NCBI RefSeq assembly: GCF_011386835.1 | Contig: NC_088796.1 | Location: forward strand, 83,225,468-83,289,467 | Length of the DNA stretch: 64,000 nucleotides | Direction: 5' to 3' | DNA from: Chrysemys picta bellii | Taxonomy: Eukaryota > Chordata > Testudines > Emydidae | Shown here: piece by piece, positions 45,316-57,050 of the stretch | How the letters are laid out: the number at the start of each line of letters is the position of its first letter | How positions within the stretch are numbered: position 1 is the first letter of the stretch | Program-made: the position numbers and the translations under genes | Notes under the pieces: model-generated | Told to the model about the DNA's origin: nothing | Database searches by the model: none | The model's input: only the letters and a program-made list of their open reading frames with translations

Positions 45316-48300
45316 GTAAGCCAAATGTATACATATGTGAAACACTATCAAATGGTTGAGAAAACTGTAAGCAGATTTCTTGCAAGAATATTGCAATGCC
45401 TGTATTCTGCTGCAGATGGAACCAAGGATGCACTGCGACTTTCTGCATTATATTTTCTGTCATACAACCCAACACTTAAGTTCTCATCTTAATTTTGGTG
45501 CTAATGAAATTGATAAGCGAATTGAACTGGCTAGCATTTTCTGGAAGGAAATAAAGGGCACTTTTCTGAAAAATTCAGAACAAGCTAACTTTTAAGGACC
45601 ATCCCCCTCACTGGTTTCTTCATGGCACAAAAACACTTGTATGGTCCTTTACATGATTGTGTAAAAACACACTGTTCAGCTGCTCACATTTTTCAATCAT
45701 TCCTTATTGATTAGAGTCATAGAAAATTAGGCATCACACACCAGGGACTTCCCTCTAAATGCGGGAGATGTGTTGAAGAGAAAGCCACATATTGCAGACC
45801 CACACTGTACAAAGCTTCTCTGCATGATGCAGTGCAAGTCTGGAGGAAGCCATAATCCTTAGTACAGGGCTTCCCCAGAACATTACAAATCATTCAGAAC
45901 CAAATTATAGTACATGCATTTTGGACTGTACTATCCATTAACCTAAAACAATGACATGTCATTTCTGACCAACCAAGATCTGAACCTGGATCTTCTGAAG
46001 TGGGAGCCAAACATCTCATGTTGTACAGTTCTGGTGTTGTGTAGCACTTAAAATGTTGAAAAACTAATATGGCAGAACAAGTATGAAGTTCAACAAGCCA
46101 AATTTAGCTCTGGAATCAAATCTACTGGATTCGGGGTAGTTACAGCAGAAATTAGTTTGCCTCATTATGAGACTATAATATACTTCAATATTTGCTATGA
46201 CCTTTGGTAAACTGAAATGACTGTTGGAAAAAATCAAAACTAGATGTTTCAGCTAAATCTTGTGATCTAAAATGAAGAAAAGGATAAACGAAAAAGGAAA
46301 TTCCTATTTCTTATCATCCAGATTTGACATCTCAAGAAAAATAGATTTAAAGATTAAACTCATTTTCAGTAATATATTAAATTACAAAAACACAATATTT
46401 AATAAAATGATTGTTTTACTCAATTTCAAATCAAGTAAGACTCCTAATCTGAAGCACATTATCTAAGGGAGTGCAAGATAAAGCAGCACATGACAGATTT
46501 GCTGCCAGAAACCAAACTGACTATTATCAGATTATTTTTGTTGGATTCGAAGGTATATTTATTACAGGTCTGCAGCAAGCTGTGCCAATGAAAGTCAGTG
46601 GCTGAGAATGCATGACAGATGTTCATCTCTGTTTCTCTCCAATTATTTACAGTTCTCCTTTGCAAGGACATGGGGCATCATACCAGCTTTGGGTTTTTGT
46701 TATTATTAAACAGAGCACAAAAATAATATGTTACTTTCAGAAGGGGATGTCATTTATAAACAGTTGGTAGATGCCTTTCATAAAGAGATATATGGTTAGT
46801 TAATATGACATCTATCTACTGCGGAATTTAAGACATTTGAGAATATAATAGAAATCTGTAAAATATTGCTGCAGGGGGTGGGATACCAGTTTAATTTTTT
46901 GAATAGGTCTAATCCTACAAGAGACATCCCTTTAATGAACATACATTTGTTTTCATCCATGGAAAAACTGCAATCCTTTTAATGGAAGTAATCTCGATAG
47001 ACTACTCTCAAGACTAGGATTCCAGGTTACTCATAAGAATATGTTACAGGAGGAGGTCTCCAAAGTCACTTTTAGTAATAGGTGAACCTCAAAAATTTTA
47101 GAGTTTGGGCTTGATTCAGTTCAGCACCAAAAAGTCCAGATGTTTCCTATATGAAAGTCTTATAGAATTTTATAGTGATAATACCAATTGACTGCTATAG
47201 AAATTGCTCAAAAATGCATAGAAGTTAATAGAGAGTAAAGTCCTTCATGTAGAAATTTAAAAATACTTGAAATGTAACAGAGTTCTCTACTAAATTCTAG
47301 GGGACTTTTGCATAGGAATCTCCTGAATGTTTTGGACTTCTCTCTCACAACAAGTTCTCTCATCAGATTTCTGGTGCTGCCTATTTGTAATCAAGCCAGA
47401 AATCCAGAAGAATGGCTTTCCAGAAGCCTCTCTGCAATTTTTTCTCTCTCCTTACTGGAGCCCAGAAAGGCAGAGGTGCACATAAATGAAAAATTAACCG
47501 AACAAGCAATTAGTTTGGAGTTTTGAAAAAAAGATTTTTAAGAATATTCAGCTAAAGTATGAATTAAAAGACACAAAAGTGTTGGAGTGTGGGTGTGGGA
47601 AGACAAGATGCTACCTTAAACCAAACTGTTGATACAAGATCCTGAAACAAACAAACAAAAAATGACAGCTAAAAGATAATTTGTTATTTACTGACTTGCT
47701 GCCAAGTACATTATTGCAGGATATAGGCATTTTTAAAATCCTTTGAACAACTTGTCTGAACTAGGCTCCTGGAGGGCAATATCTATTTGCAATGTGGAAT
47801 ATGTGATGAAGAAAAGCCATTACATTTTCATTTATTTTAAGGACCAGCACAGCCATAGACCTTGCTGTCAGTGATGATTCTAGAACTCATTACTCAGTGA
47901 GATTCCACATGGTCTGTCTTGGGTATGTAGGAAAGCAATGCTAATATCTTGTGTGTCTACATATATAAAATGTCAATGTTAAATGAGGTTAGCAAGGATG
48001 CACATTAATAAGAACTAATGAAGTAACATTTTTCTCTTATCTTATTTCTACTGTCTAGAAAATTAGTCAGCTGATTAATCTAAATTCACAAGCACATTTT
48101 TATATTGATCTCACTGCTTTCAGAGTGTATGTATACAAACCTGAGAATGCTCATTTTTAAATGTTTCAGTACAATGTTCATTAGACAAAATAAACAAAGA
48201 AATAAAAGAAAAAACACAGTAAAAACAAGACTCACCTTTCCTTTCAGCCACTCCATTGGCTGCCATGTGTTCATCATTTCCCACCTACTGTATGGTATGA

Positions 48301-50122
48301 TTTTTCATGGTTTAATTCTGGGAAGGTGAAGTTCCTTATTGCTAACCTTATGCACATGGAGGCATGTGCTGATGAATGAACCTATTATTCAAGGGACAAT
48401 TCACTGCAGCTTTAGCTGAAATCTCCCACTACTGCCAATGTGGTCTTTTCATAATCTTGCTTGGCTTCAGTTAGCATCACTTTACTATGTTTCCCTTTCT
48501 GTTCAACCAATCTATAAGAAATTCCTTTTACCATATTAATTTTGAGTCATTATGTTTCTAATCACTTAACAAATCTCCGAAGGTTTTTAAAATCATACTA
48601 AGGCCCTGATCCAGCAATACATATAAGCATGTATATAACTCAAAGCACTGAAGTAGTTCATTGACTTCAAGGAGACAACATATGTACTTAAGAGCTTTGT
48701 TGGATGTTACTAACTTTCTTTTACATATAAGCCTACCTCTCTCCCTTTCCTCTAAAAGTGTACCTCAATTTCCCCCCCTCCCACTGACATGTTGTTGTCA
48801 GTTTTCTAAAAAATAAGCTTTTTTCTTAAATGAATTTTGATGTGACATTTCATCAAATGCCAAAGTAGTATACATAGGGTCACAGTCTATGCTTAGCCTG
48901 CATAAAACACTTATTGACATTAACTTAATATGACTTGTACTATAACAAGAACTGGGCCCTTTGTTTTCTCTGACAGGAACAATGGCCAAGAACTTCAACA
49001 AGTTAATCAAGATCCCATCATAAGCTTCCCTATTAAATCTAGGCTGACAAACCTGAAGAGGTAGCAACAATGTGTTGCTAAAAAGCACAAACAATGCAGC
49101 ACATGTCGTTTCCCTGAAGGGAAAAAAAAAAGAGGAGTGGGAAAGAAATGAGGGTAACAAGTATAATGTATAGGATAAAAATTGAGCAACATTGAAAAGG
49201 ATCAATGAACAAAGGTAGGCTTGGACATGGGCAACAGATCTGAATGCCCAAGAACTCTGGGGAGTTCAGATTCTAACTCCACAACTCAGGCTCATTTCTA
49301 CTTAGAAACATAGCTGAGTAAGACCTATCAGGTTTGTTATGCCAAAGAAAAAAGCATTTGTAAGATCACTGAGCAAAGAGAAGTTGTTTTTAGTGCCCCT
49401 CTTTTCCTTTAATTGCTTCCCTCAGTCAGTCCCATACAGAAACCCAGATCCACATGATACCATAAGAGGCACAGGAGAGGAGAGCAAAGGCTCATGGGTG
49501 GAATTCTAGCTGGCTTTTTGGGCAGTCTCTCCTCTTTGCTCTGATATTGTGTTGCTGGCCCCGGATTATGCCATCTGACATTAAATCAAGCATAGATTAC
49601 ATTATATTATATTTAGAAATTGGTCCTAGCCCATTCCTTCCACAAAACACATTTTGCAGAGATCACACATATTAACTTGAAATAACCTTCCTGATGAAAT
49701 CTGGAGATTTGGTCCTGAATATCACAAAATCAACAATATTCAATATTTGAAGTTCATATCAAGACACACTTCTCATAACTACAGTATGTCTTAATACGTA
49801 TATGAATAAATCTCAACTTCCTTACTTCAGTCTCATTGCTCCTGTCCTTATATTCTTCACAATTATTTATGATGCACCAAATTCTGTAATCCTAACTCAG
49901 GCAAAACTCCCATTTATTTCAATAGAAGCTTTACTAGAATCAAGGACTACTGAGTTTGTCTGCAGGCTTTTATAAATTTGTGTATTATGTATGATCTTGT
50001 CAAAATATATTATTTTGGATTATAAAATGTGAAATACAAGTTCCCTGCACTTGTGTACACTTTGCAAGTTAATAAACTAAGCAAGAAGTTGTGATCAAAT
50101 CCAATTTCCCTTTTGTTTTCAG
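45316..50122. other. Repeat-poor AT-rich interval, no gene recognised
   Basis: About 4.8 kb with few recognisable repeats and only short frames. The minus-strand frame 48798-49205 (135 codons) is low-complexity and hydrophobic and unsupported. A diverged hairpin-type repeat begins at about 48600. Confidence 0.4.
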
Positions 50123-50166
50123 CAGATGGATGAGGACAATGTCACTAGAGATGCAGGGGCTCCAAG
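50123..50166 (+). other. Possible 44-bp exon B
   Basis: A long pyrimidine tract and TTTTCAG|CAG acceptor (a tandem NAGNAG site, so exon start 50123 or 50126) are paired with a near-consensus donor CCAAG|GTGAGT at 50167. Two frames are open. With one base taken from exon A the frame reads RWMRTMSLEMQGLQ. It has the best splice-site pair in the window. Confidence 0.4.
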
Positions 50167-52451
50167 GTGAGTGAAAAAAGAGCTTATGTTTGTTTGGCAG
50201 CATTTAAGACATGGATGGTCATAGGTTTCCCTCCCATTCAACATTTTAGTCCTTGAAAAAGGAAAGCTCAAAATAACAAAAGAATACCAAACAGAACTAG
50301 ATGGACCAAAATGAGATACATTGCTTCATTCTATTCTAATGTGCTCTTGGAATGGTATAAGTGATAGAGAAGAACAGGGAAAGTGAAATGCTGAGAGGGG
50401 ACACAATGAATATGAAAACACTGAATTATTCCAGCACAAAACACAATATGGTGAAAAGTTTCTCTTTCTGGTGTAATGTAATGGCGTGGTATGTGCTGTA
50501 TTTACTGTACTTGGTAATTATTTTGAAGCAGTTGGATGTGAACAAATCTATACAGTGGTTTCCACATTAGGAAGTAGATATTTGCCAAGTTATCACACAA
50601 TGGGATCTGAGACACCACAATTCCCCCACTATTTGGAATGAGAAATAAGTTTGATACCTCAGATTCCACTGGATGGTGTCTGTTGGCAAATGGCTTGCTA
50701 AAGGCCACTGTTGCAATCTGCATGGAACTTAGAGGGAGGAGCAGAGGTTGTAGGACAAAAGCGTTTGGAGGAGGCACCAGAACATCAGTCTGTATATGCA
50801 TGGATAGAATGCTAGCTGCAATATCTCTGCATATAGATCTCTTAATAAAGAACCAGTTTACTTTTAGAAGCATGGAGGTATTATGTTATAACCCAACACA
50901 CATTACAAGAACAGTCATGTAAACATGTTTCTCCTTTTCTCCATGGAATGCTGTAAAAAGTGGGTGAGGCTCAGTACCACCTCTCCAACCTAGCTCCTAT
51001 ACTAAGAAAAGTGATGAACTTTTATAAACAATGCAGTTGGATGAAATACATGAATGCATTTAACTGAACCTGGTTACTGAATACATACTGTACTCACATG
51101 CTGCCCTCTTGACATAGAAATGTTAGGGAGTCTCAGCTGCATTATTCATTTCTGTTGTGTGTAATCAAGACCTATTAGACTTTTATTATTGCAGAAAAGA
51201 TGATTTTTCTAAACGCTGAAGAGCATAAAATTCTTTCCTGCTGCCTGTCCCGTTCATGATTAATGCAGGATACATGCCAAAGCAGATGTGAGAATACAGA
51301 GCCTCCAATGTAAAATCATCTGTGGTGATCCAGCTGGTAAAACATCTCTAGCTAGAAGTGGCAGCTGTACAAAGTGGCAGACTCCCTGATGCACACTTCA
51401 GTCACTGTTGCAGCTATGGAAGCTACCAAAGGCATTAACAAAATGACACGTAAAAATCCAATTTATATTGGGAACAGATTCTTATTAGTGATGTTTGTCA
51501 TGCAGTAGATGAGTATGCGCATGGTGGCCAATGTTTTAGTGCGCTGCCGTGAAGCATAGCTGGGCTGTTTCCTACCATAATTGCTGATTTGCAACTGCAC
51601 TTTCATGGGAATGATTGAATCTTTGTATAGTTAAATTTTAAATGGTGCTGGCACTCTCAAGTGAATGAATTTAATTTACTGTAGGCTTCAGATCTCAAAA
51701 TAGAATACTTCTACCGGAAAATGTCACATGAGGGAGAAAATTAATGATCCAAAGTCAAAGAGGAGCCCAGACCTGCAAAGAGATGAGCTCTTGAGAGATG
51801 CAACACACCCTCTATTTGGCCTCATTTGAGGGAGCTCATCATTTCCCAGCACCAGGCCCCAGGTTTGGGAGTTCAGAGGTACAACACTGACTTTTCAATG
51901 CATATCAACTCAAATGTCAAAAAATTGGATAGTTTTCCATGAACTTTTTTTCCCCTGTGTTTTTGTTGGAAAACATTTGAAAATTTCCAACCAGCTCCAA
52001 TATCAATCTCTTTGTCCTGGAAATTATGCTGTAAATTTTGCAAGACTGGTCTCTCCCGTGAGATTCCCAATGGAATATATCATGGCACAATAGCCTTTTC
52101 CACAACATTATGATACTTTCAGTGCTAGTAGAAATCAGAAAGTGCAGCAGTGTGGAAAGGGAGGGGGAGTAAATAGCTAACTCTTCCATTTCAAAGTGAA
52201 TTCAGACTCAGGTCCTATATACATTTAAACTCATGGAAGGAGCTGGATTGACTGCCTCGGACACTGCTGTAGGACAGGTGACATCACACCCATATTGATC
52301 ATGCATGTGCCTCAAAATTTGTTCTGATTCAACTACTTCTAGCAATTTGAAACTGAACATCTTCCAACTCTCAGACTGCACGGACTTCAGTAGGAGCTAG
52401 GAGTGCTTGGCACTATGCAGATTTCACTCTTTATTCACCATGCTTACTTAA
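50167..52451. other. No gene recognised
   Basis: AT-rich sequence. 51930-52010 resembles the old A/T-rich repeat. Opposed frames at 50502-50873 (minus) and 50638-50922 (plus) overlap and show no domain. Confidence 0.4.
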
Positions 52452-52539
52452 TCATAGATTCATAGATTATAGGACTGGAAGGGACCTTGAGAGGTCATCG
52501 AGTCCAGTCCCCTGCCCGCATGGCAGGACCAAATACTGT

Positions 52540-55413
52540 CTAGACCATCCCTGATAGACATTTATCTAACCTACTCTTAAATATCTCCAGAGACGGAGAT
52601 TCCACAACCTCCCTAGGCAATTTGTTCCAGTGTTTAACCACCCTGACAGTTAGGAACTTTTTCCTAATGTCCAACCTAGACCTCCCTTGCTGCAGTTTAA
52701 ACCCATTGTTTCTGGTTCTATCCTTAGAGGCTAAGGTGAACAAGTTCTCTCCCTCCTCCTTATGACACCCTTTTAGATACCTGAAAACTGCTATCATGTC
52801 CCCTCTCAGTCTTCTCTTCTCCAAACTAAACAAACCCAGTTCTTTCAGCCTTCCTTCATAGGTCATGTTCTCAAGACCTTTAATCATTCTTGTTGCTCTT
52901 CTTTGGACCCTTTCCAATTTCTCCACATCTTTTTTAAAATGCGGCGCCCAGAACTGGACACAATACTCCAGCTGAGGCCTAACCAGAGCAGAGTAGAGCG
53001 GAAGAATGACTTCTCGTGTCTTGCTCACAACACACCTGTTAATGCATCCCAGAATCATGTTTGCTTTTTTTGCAACAGCATCACACTGTTGACTCATATT
53101 TAGCTTGTGGTCCACTATAACCCCTAGATCCCTTTCTGCCGTACTCCTACCTAGACAGTCTTTTCCCATTCTGTATGTGTGAAATTGATTTTTCCTTCCT
53201 AAGTGGAGCACTTTGCATTTGTCTTTGTTAAACTTCATCCTGTTTAACTCAGACCATTTCTCCAATTTGTCCAGATCATTTTGAATTATGACCCTGTCCT
53301 CCAAAGTAGTTGCAATCCCTCCCAGTTTGGTATCATCCGCAAACTTAATAAGCGTACTTTCTATGCCAATATCTAAGTCGTTGATGAAGATATTGAACAG
53401 AGCCAGTCCCAAAACAGACCCCTGCGGAACCCCACTCGTTACGCCTTTCCAGCAGGATTGGGAACCATTAACAACAACTCTCTGAGTACGGTTATCCAGC
53501 CAGTTATGCACCCACCTTATAGTAGCCCCATCTAATTTGTATTTGCCTAGTTTATCGATAAGAATATCATGCGAGACCGTATCAAATGCCTTACTAAAGT
53601 CTAGGTATACCACATCCACCGCTTCACCCTTATCCACAAGGCTCGTTATTCTATCAAAGAAAGCTATCAGATTGGTTTGACATGATTTGTTCTTCACAAA
53701 TCCATGCTGGCTGTTCCCTATCACCTTACCACCTTCCAAGTGTTTGCAGATGATTTCCTTAATTACTTGCTCCATTATCTTCCCTGGCACAGAAGTTAAA
53801 CTAACTGGTCTGTAGTTACCTGGGTTGTTTTTATTTCCCTTTTTATAGATGGGCACTATATTTGCCCTTTTCCAGTCTTCTGGAATCTCTCCCGTCTCCC
53901 ATGACTTTCCAAAGATAATAGCTAGAGGCTCAGATACCTCCTCTATTAGCTCCTTGAGTATTCTAGGATGCATTTCATCAGGCCCGGGTGACTTGCAGGC
54001 ATCTAACTTTTCTAAGTGATTTTTAACTTGTTCTTTTTTTATTTTATCCGCTAAACCTACCCCCTTCCCATTAGCATTCACTATGTTAGGCATTGCTTCA
54101 GACTTCTCGGTGAAGACCGAAACAAAGAAGTCATTAAGCATCTCTGCCGTTTCCAAGTTTCCTGTTACTGTTTCTCCCTCTTCACTAAGCAGTGGGCCTA
54201 CCCTGTCTTTGGTCTTCCTCTTGCTTCTAATGTATTGATAAAAAGTCTTCTTGTTTCCTTTTATTCCCGTAGCTAGTTTGAGCTCATTTTGTGCCTTTGC
54301 CTTTCTAATCTTGCCCCTGCATTCCTGTGTTGTTTGCCTATATTCATCCTTTGTAATCTGTCCTAGTTTCCATTTTTTATATGACTCCTTTTTATTTTTT
54401 AGATCGTGCAAGATCTCGTGGTTAAGCCAAGGTGGTCTTTTGCCACATTTTCTATCTTTCCTAACCAGCGGAATAGCTTGCTTTTGGGCCCTTAATAGTG
54501 TCCCTTTGAAAAACTGCCAACTCTCCTCAGTTGTTTTTCCCCTCAGTCTTGATTCCCATGGGACCTTACCTATCAGCTCTCGGAGCTTCCCAAAATCTGC
54601 CTTCCTGAAATCCATTGTCTCTATTTTGCTGTTCTCCCTTCTACCCTTCCTTAGAATTGCAAACTCTATGATTTCATGATCACTTTCACTCAGGCTGCCT
54701 TCTACTTTCACATTCTCAACGAGTTCCTCCCTATTTGTTAAAATCAAGTCTAGAACAGCTTCCCCCCTAGTAGCTTTTTCAACCTTCTGAAATAAAAAGT
54801 TGTCTCCAATGCAGTCCAAGAATTTGTTGGATAGTCTGTGCCCCGCTGTGTTATTTTCCCAACATATATCCGGATAGTTGAAGTCCCCCATCACCACCAA
54901 ATCTTGGGCTTTGGATGATTTTGTTAGTTGCTTGAAAAAAGCCTCATCCACCTCTTCCACCTGGTTAGGTGGCCTGTAGTAGACTCCTAGCATGACATCT
55001 CCCTTGTTTTTTGCCCCTTTAAGCCTAACCCAGAGACTCTCAACACTTCCGTCTCCTATGTCCATCTCTACCTCAGTCCAAGTGTGTACATTTTTAATAT
55101 ATAAGGCAACACCTCCTCCCTTTTTCCCCTGTCTATCCTTCCTGAGCAAGCTGTACCCATCCACACCAACATTCCAATCATGTGTATTATCCCACCAAGT
55201 TTCAGTGATGCCAACAATGTCATAGTTGTATTTATTTATTAGCACTTCCAGTTCTTCCTGCTTATTCCCCATACTTCTCGCATTTGTATATAGGCATCTA
55301 AGATACTGGTTTGATCTTTCCTCCCAGTTTTGTCCTGACTCTCCTTTCTCTCTGCCAATATAGCCCACACTCCCTCTTGTTTCCGACTCATCTCCCCGGT
55401 CTCCATGTTCCAC
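52540..55413 (-). CDS. ORF2: CR1 ORF2: endonuclease and reverse transcriptase, 957 codons, intact
   Basis: The protein nicks target DNA and reverse-transcribes the CR1 RNA at the nick (target-primed reverse transcription). Numbered from the GTG at 55413, an APE-type endonuclease comes first: Asn44 (YTNARS), Glu71 (GITETWW), Asp177/Asn179 (GDFNYPD) and the SDH triad 244-246 are all present. A reverse transcriptase follows: [14 protein letters not shown] (first catalytic Asp), GVPQGSVLG, and the FADDT catalytic box, then the Lys/Arg-rich CR1 C-terminal region ([22 protein letters not shown]). Length is normal for CR1. There is no ATG at the start: GTG at 55413 is only a nominal start and the first in-frame ATG is codon 48, inside the endonuclease. 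The frame is open back to 55476, overlapping ORF1 by 25 nt in the -1 frame, so translation is probably coupled to ORF1 (frameshift or reinitiation; inference). No frameshift or stop is seen. Confidence 0.95.
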   Translation of the reverse strand: MEHGDRGDESETRGSVGYIGREKGESGQNWEERSNQYLRCLYTNARSMGNKQEELEVLINKYNYDIVGITETWWDNTHDWNVGVDGYSLLRKDRQGKKGGGVALYIKNVHTWTEVEMDIGDGSVESLWVRLKGAKNKGDVMLGVYYRPPNQVEEVDEAFFKQLTKSSKAQDLVVMGDFNYPDICWENNTAGHRLSNKFLDCIGDNFLFQKVEKATRGEAVLDLILTNREELVENVKVEGSLSESDHEIIEFAILRKGRRENSKIETMDFRKADFGKLRELIGKVPWESRLRGKTTEESWQFFKGTLLRAQKQAIPLVRKDRKCGKRPPWLNHEILHDLKNKKESYKKWKLGQITKDEYRQTTQECRGKIRKAKAQNELKLATGIKGNKKTFYQYIRSKRKTKDRVGPLLSEEGETVTGNLETAEMLNDFFVSVFTEKSEAMPNIVNANGKGVGLADKIKKEQVKNHLEKLDACKSPGPDEMHPRILKELIEEVSEPLAIIFGKSWETGEIPEDWKRANIVPIYKKGNKNNPGNYRPVSLTSVPGKIMEQVIKEIICKHLEGGKVIGNSQHGFVKNKSCQTNLIAFFDRITSLVDKGEAVDVVYLDFSKAFDTVSHDILIDKLGKYKLDGATIRWVHNWLDNRTQRVVVNGSQSCWKGVTSGVPQGSVLGLALFNIFINDLDIGIESTLIKFADDTKLGGIATTLEDRVIIQNDLDKLEKWSELNRMKFNKDKCKVLHLGRKNQFHTYRMGKDCLGRSTAERDLGVIVDHKLNMSQQCDAVAKKANMILGCINRCVVSKTREVILPLYSALVRPQLEYCVQFWAPHFKKDVEKLERVQRRATRMIKGLENMTYEGRLKELGLFSLEKRRLRGDMIAVFRYLKGCHKEEGENLFTLASKDRTRNNGFKLQQGRSRLDIRKKFLTVRVVKHWNKLPREVVESPSLEIFKSRLDKCLSGMV

Positions 55414-55451
55414 ACTTACCTGTGGGCTTTGCTCACCTGTCCCCGTCGAAC

Positions 55452-56519
55452 CTAGTTTAAAGCCCTCCTCACTAGGTTAGCCAGTCTGTGTCCGAATAGG
55501 GTCTTTCCTCTCCTCGAAAGGTGAACGCCATCTCTGCCTAGCAGTCCTTCCTCAAATAGCATCCCGTGGTCTAGGAAGCCAAAGCCCTCCTGGCGACACC
55601 ATCTTCGCAGCCAGGCATTCACCTCCATGATGCATCTGTCTCTGCCCGGGCCCCTACCTTTGACAGGAAGAATCGAAGAGAATACCACCTGCGCTCCAAA
55701 CTCCTTCACCCGTACTCCCAGAGCCCTGTAGTCACTCTTGATCCGCTCAGTGTCACACCGCGCAGTATCATTTGTGCCCACATGGATGAGTAGCATGGGG
55801 TAGTAGTCAGAGGGCTGGATAATCCTCGACAATGCCTCCGTAACGTCTCGGATACGAGCCCCCGGCAGGCAGCATACCTTCCGAGATGAAATGTCAGGGC
55901 GACAGATGGGCGCCTCCGTCCCCCTCAGCAGAGAGTCTCCGACCACCACTACCCTACATTTCCTATTCGCAGTGGTGGCAGCAGACTTTCCAGCCTTAGG
56001 GGTATGAGGCTTCTCCTCCTTTACTGTAGGGAGTGATTCCTTCTTTCCTGTATCAAGAAGAGCATAACGGTTACCTATAACCACGGCAGGAGGGTTCGGA
56101 GCAAGGGTGGAGCACTGCCTGCTGCCAGAAGTAACCAGCTGCTAGTGTCCACCCTGAGCCATCTCCTCCTCCACCAGTGGTGTATCAGCAGTCCTGTGTA
56201 CTGGGACAGCTACCTCAGCTGTCTCCACATGGACACTGTCGAGGAATTGCTCGTGGATACGGATGCTCCTCAACCTAGCCACCTCCTCCTGTAGCTCTCC
56301 CACCTGCTGCCTGAGAGATTCCACCAGCAGGCACCTCTCACATTGGATGGTCCCCGCAGCCTGGATATCAGTAAGTGGAAATTGCAAGTTACAGTCTTTG
56401 CAAAACCACACCAGGATCTGGGTAGAGGCATCCATGCTTAGGCACTCTGTCTGGCTACAGGCACAGGTGGAGGAGACAGTAGCAGTGCTGGCACAGGTGT
56501 TGCGGGTCTTCCTAACCAT
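55452..56519 (-). pseudogene. ORF1: CR1 ORF1 (zinc-finger/coiled-coil plus SGNH esterase), broken by one amber codon
   Basis: ORF1 makes the RNA-associated accessory protein of CR1. The likely start is the ATG at 56519 (MVRKTRNTC); the frame is open further upstream to 56585. The N-terminal part has paired Cys motifs (FCKDCNLQF and IQCERCLLV), a probable PHD-like zinc finger, then a short coiled coil (LRQQVGELQEEVARLR). After a TAG at 56144-56142 the same frame resumes and runs to the stop at 55452. This second part is an SGNH/GDSL esterase with GDSLLRG (nucleophile Ser), HVGTND and RDGVHLS (Asp/His) all present. The amber codon is the only interruption, and both halves remain in one frame, so the inactivation looks recent, or readthrough may occur. 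A GTG at 56084 is only a nominal start for the second half. Confidence 0.9.
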
Positions 56520-56585
56520 CGTAAGGCTCCCTCTGTCAAACTCCCGTCTGCAGCCCCCTGTCAGCTGAAAGGGTTGTTTAAGCAA

Positions 56586-57050
56586 AAAGTTATGAATGTA
56601 GTTGCTTTATAGGTATTAAGGGGACTCAAGAGAAAACAGATGGAACTGGCAAGGGACCCTCGCCCCCTTCCTGCTCCCCTTCCAAACTCCCTTGTGAAAC
56701 TCCCTGTTAGCAGCCCCTGGTTGCAAAGCTCCCTGGTCGCTTGTGCGCTGCTTTATAAAGCCCTGGCCTGTATGAATGCCCCGCCCACTGATGAAGGCTC
56801 AGCCACTTACCAGAGGCTTCTAGCTTTCAAACCTTCCAACTGCCAGCCACAGCACACGGTCCTTCAAACAACCAAAACAAACAAACAGACTGACAAACAC
56901 AAGCTCAGCACACAGCAAGTAACCCTCAAACACAAACAAACACACACTACAGACAGTCACTTACCCCAAAAGGGTGCTGTATTGCTCCTCCTTCACCTGG
57001 AGAACTCCCTTGTGAAACTCCCTGTTAGCAGCCCCTGTTCGCTGCTTCTA
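56586..57050 (-). promoter_or_regulatory. CR1 5' untranslated region and internal promoter
   Basis: A 35-nt block is present twice in the same orientation (56685-56719 and 57003-57037; minus strand CAGGGGCTGCTAACAGGGAG onwards), 318 bp apart. On the minus strand a GC box (GGGCGGGGC, about 56779-56771) and a TATA box (CTTTATAAAG, 56760-56751) lie 30-60 nt upstream of the inner block. The predicted start of transcription is thus at the inner block's first base, which resembles the element's own 5' end. Consensus splice donors occur at 56810 (CTG|GTAAGT) and 56964 (GGG|GTAAGT). Confidence 0.65.

Larger units (their letters stand above)
52452..57050 (-). mobile_element. CR1: Near full-length CR1 LINE retrotransposon, about 4.6 kb
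   Basis: Read on the minus strand it has a 5' untranslated region with a repeated block, an ORF1, an ORF2 and a short 3' untranslated region ending in CR1-type short repeats (ATCTATGAATCTATGA at about 52470-52453). The 3' UTR is only about 90 nt. The element inserts in AT-rich unique sequence, and no clear target duplication was found, as is usual for CR1. The 5' boundary is uncertain by some tens of bases; I place it where the outer copy of the CAGGGGCTGC block ends. One amber codon in ORF1 is the only clear break, so this is a young copy and evidence of recent CR1 activity in this lineage. Confidence 0.93.

Noticed and set aside
48225..48280. Minus-strand donor AAAG|GTGAGT and possible exon
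   Set aside because: The candidate acceptor upstream is weak and the peptide is not distinctive.
48798..49205. 135-codon minus-strand frame
   Set aside because: Phe/Leu/Ser-rich chance frame, no domain, no paired splice sites.
54251..54679. 142-codon plus-strand frame, and others at 52903, 53288 and 54992
   Set aside because: These are antisense shadows of the CR1 ORF2.
56263..56568. 101-codon plus-strand frame
   Set aside because: Antisense to the CR1 ORF1 N-terminal part.
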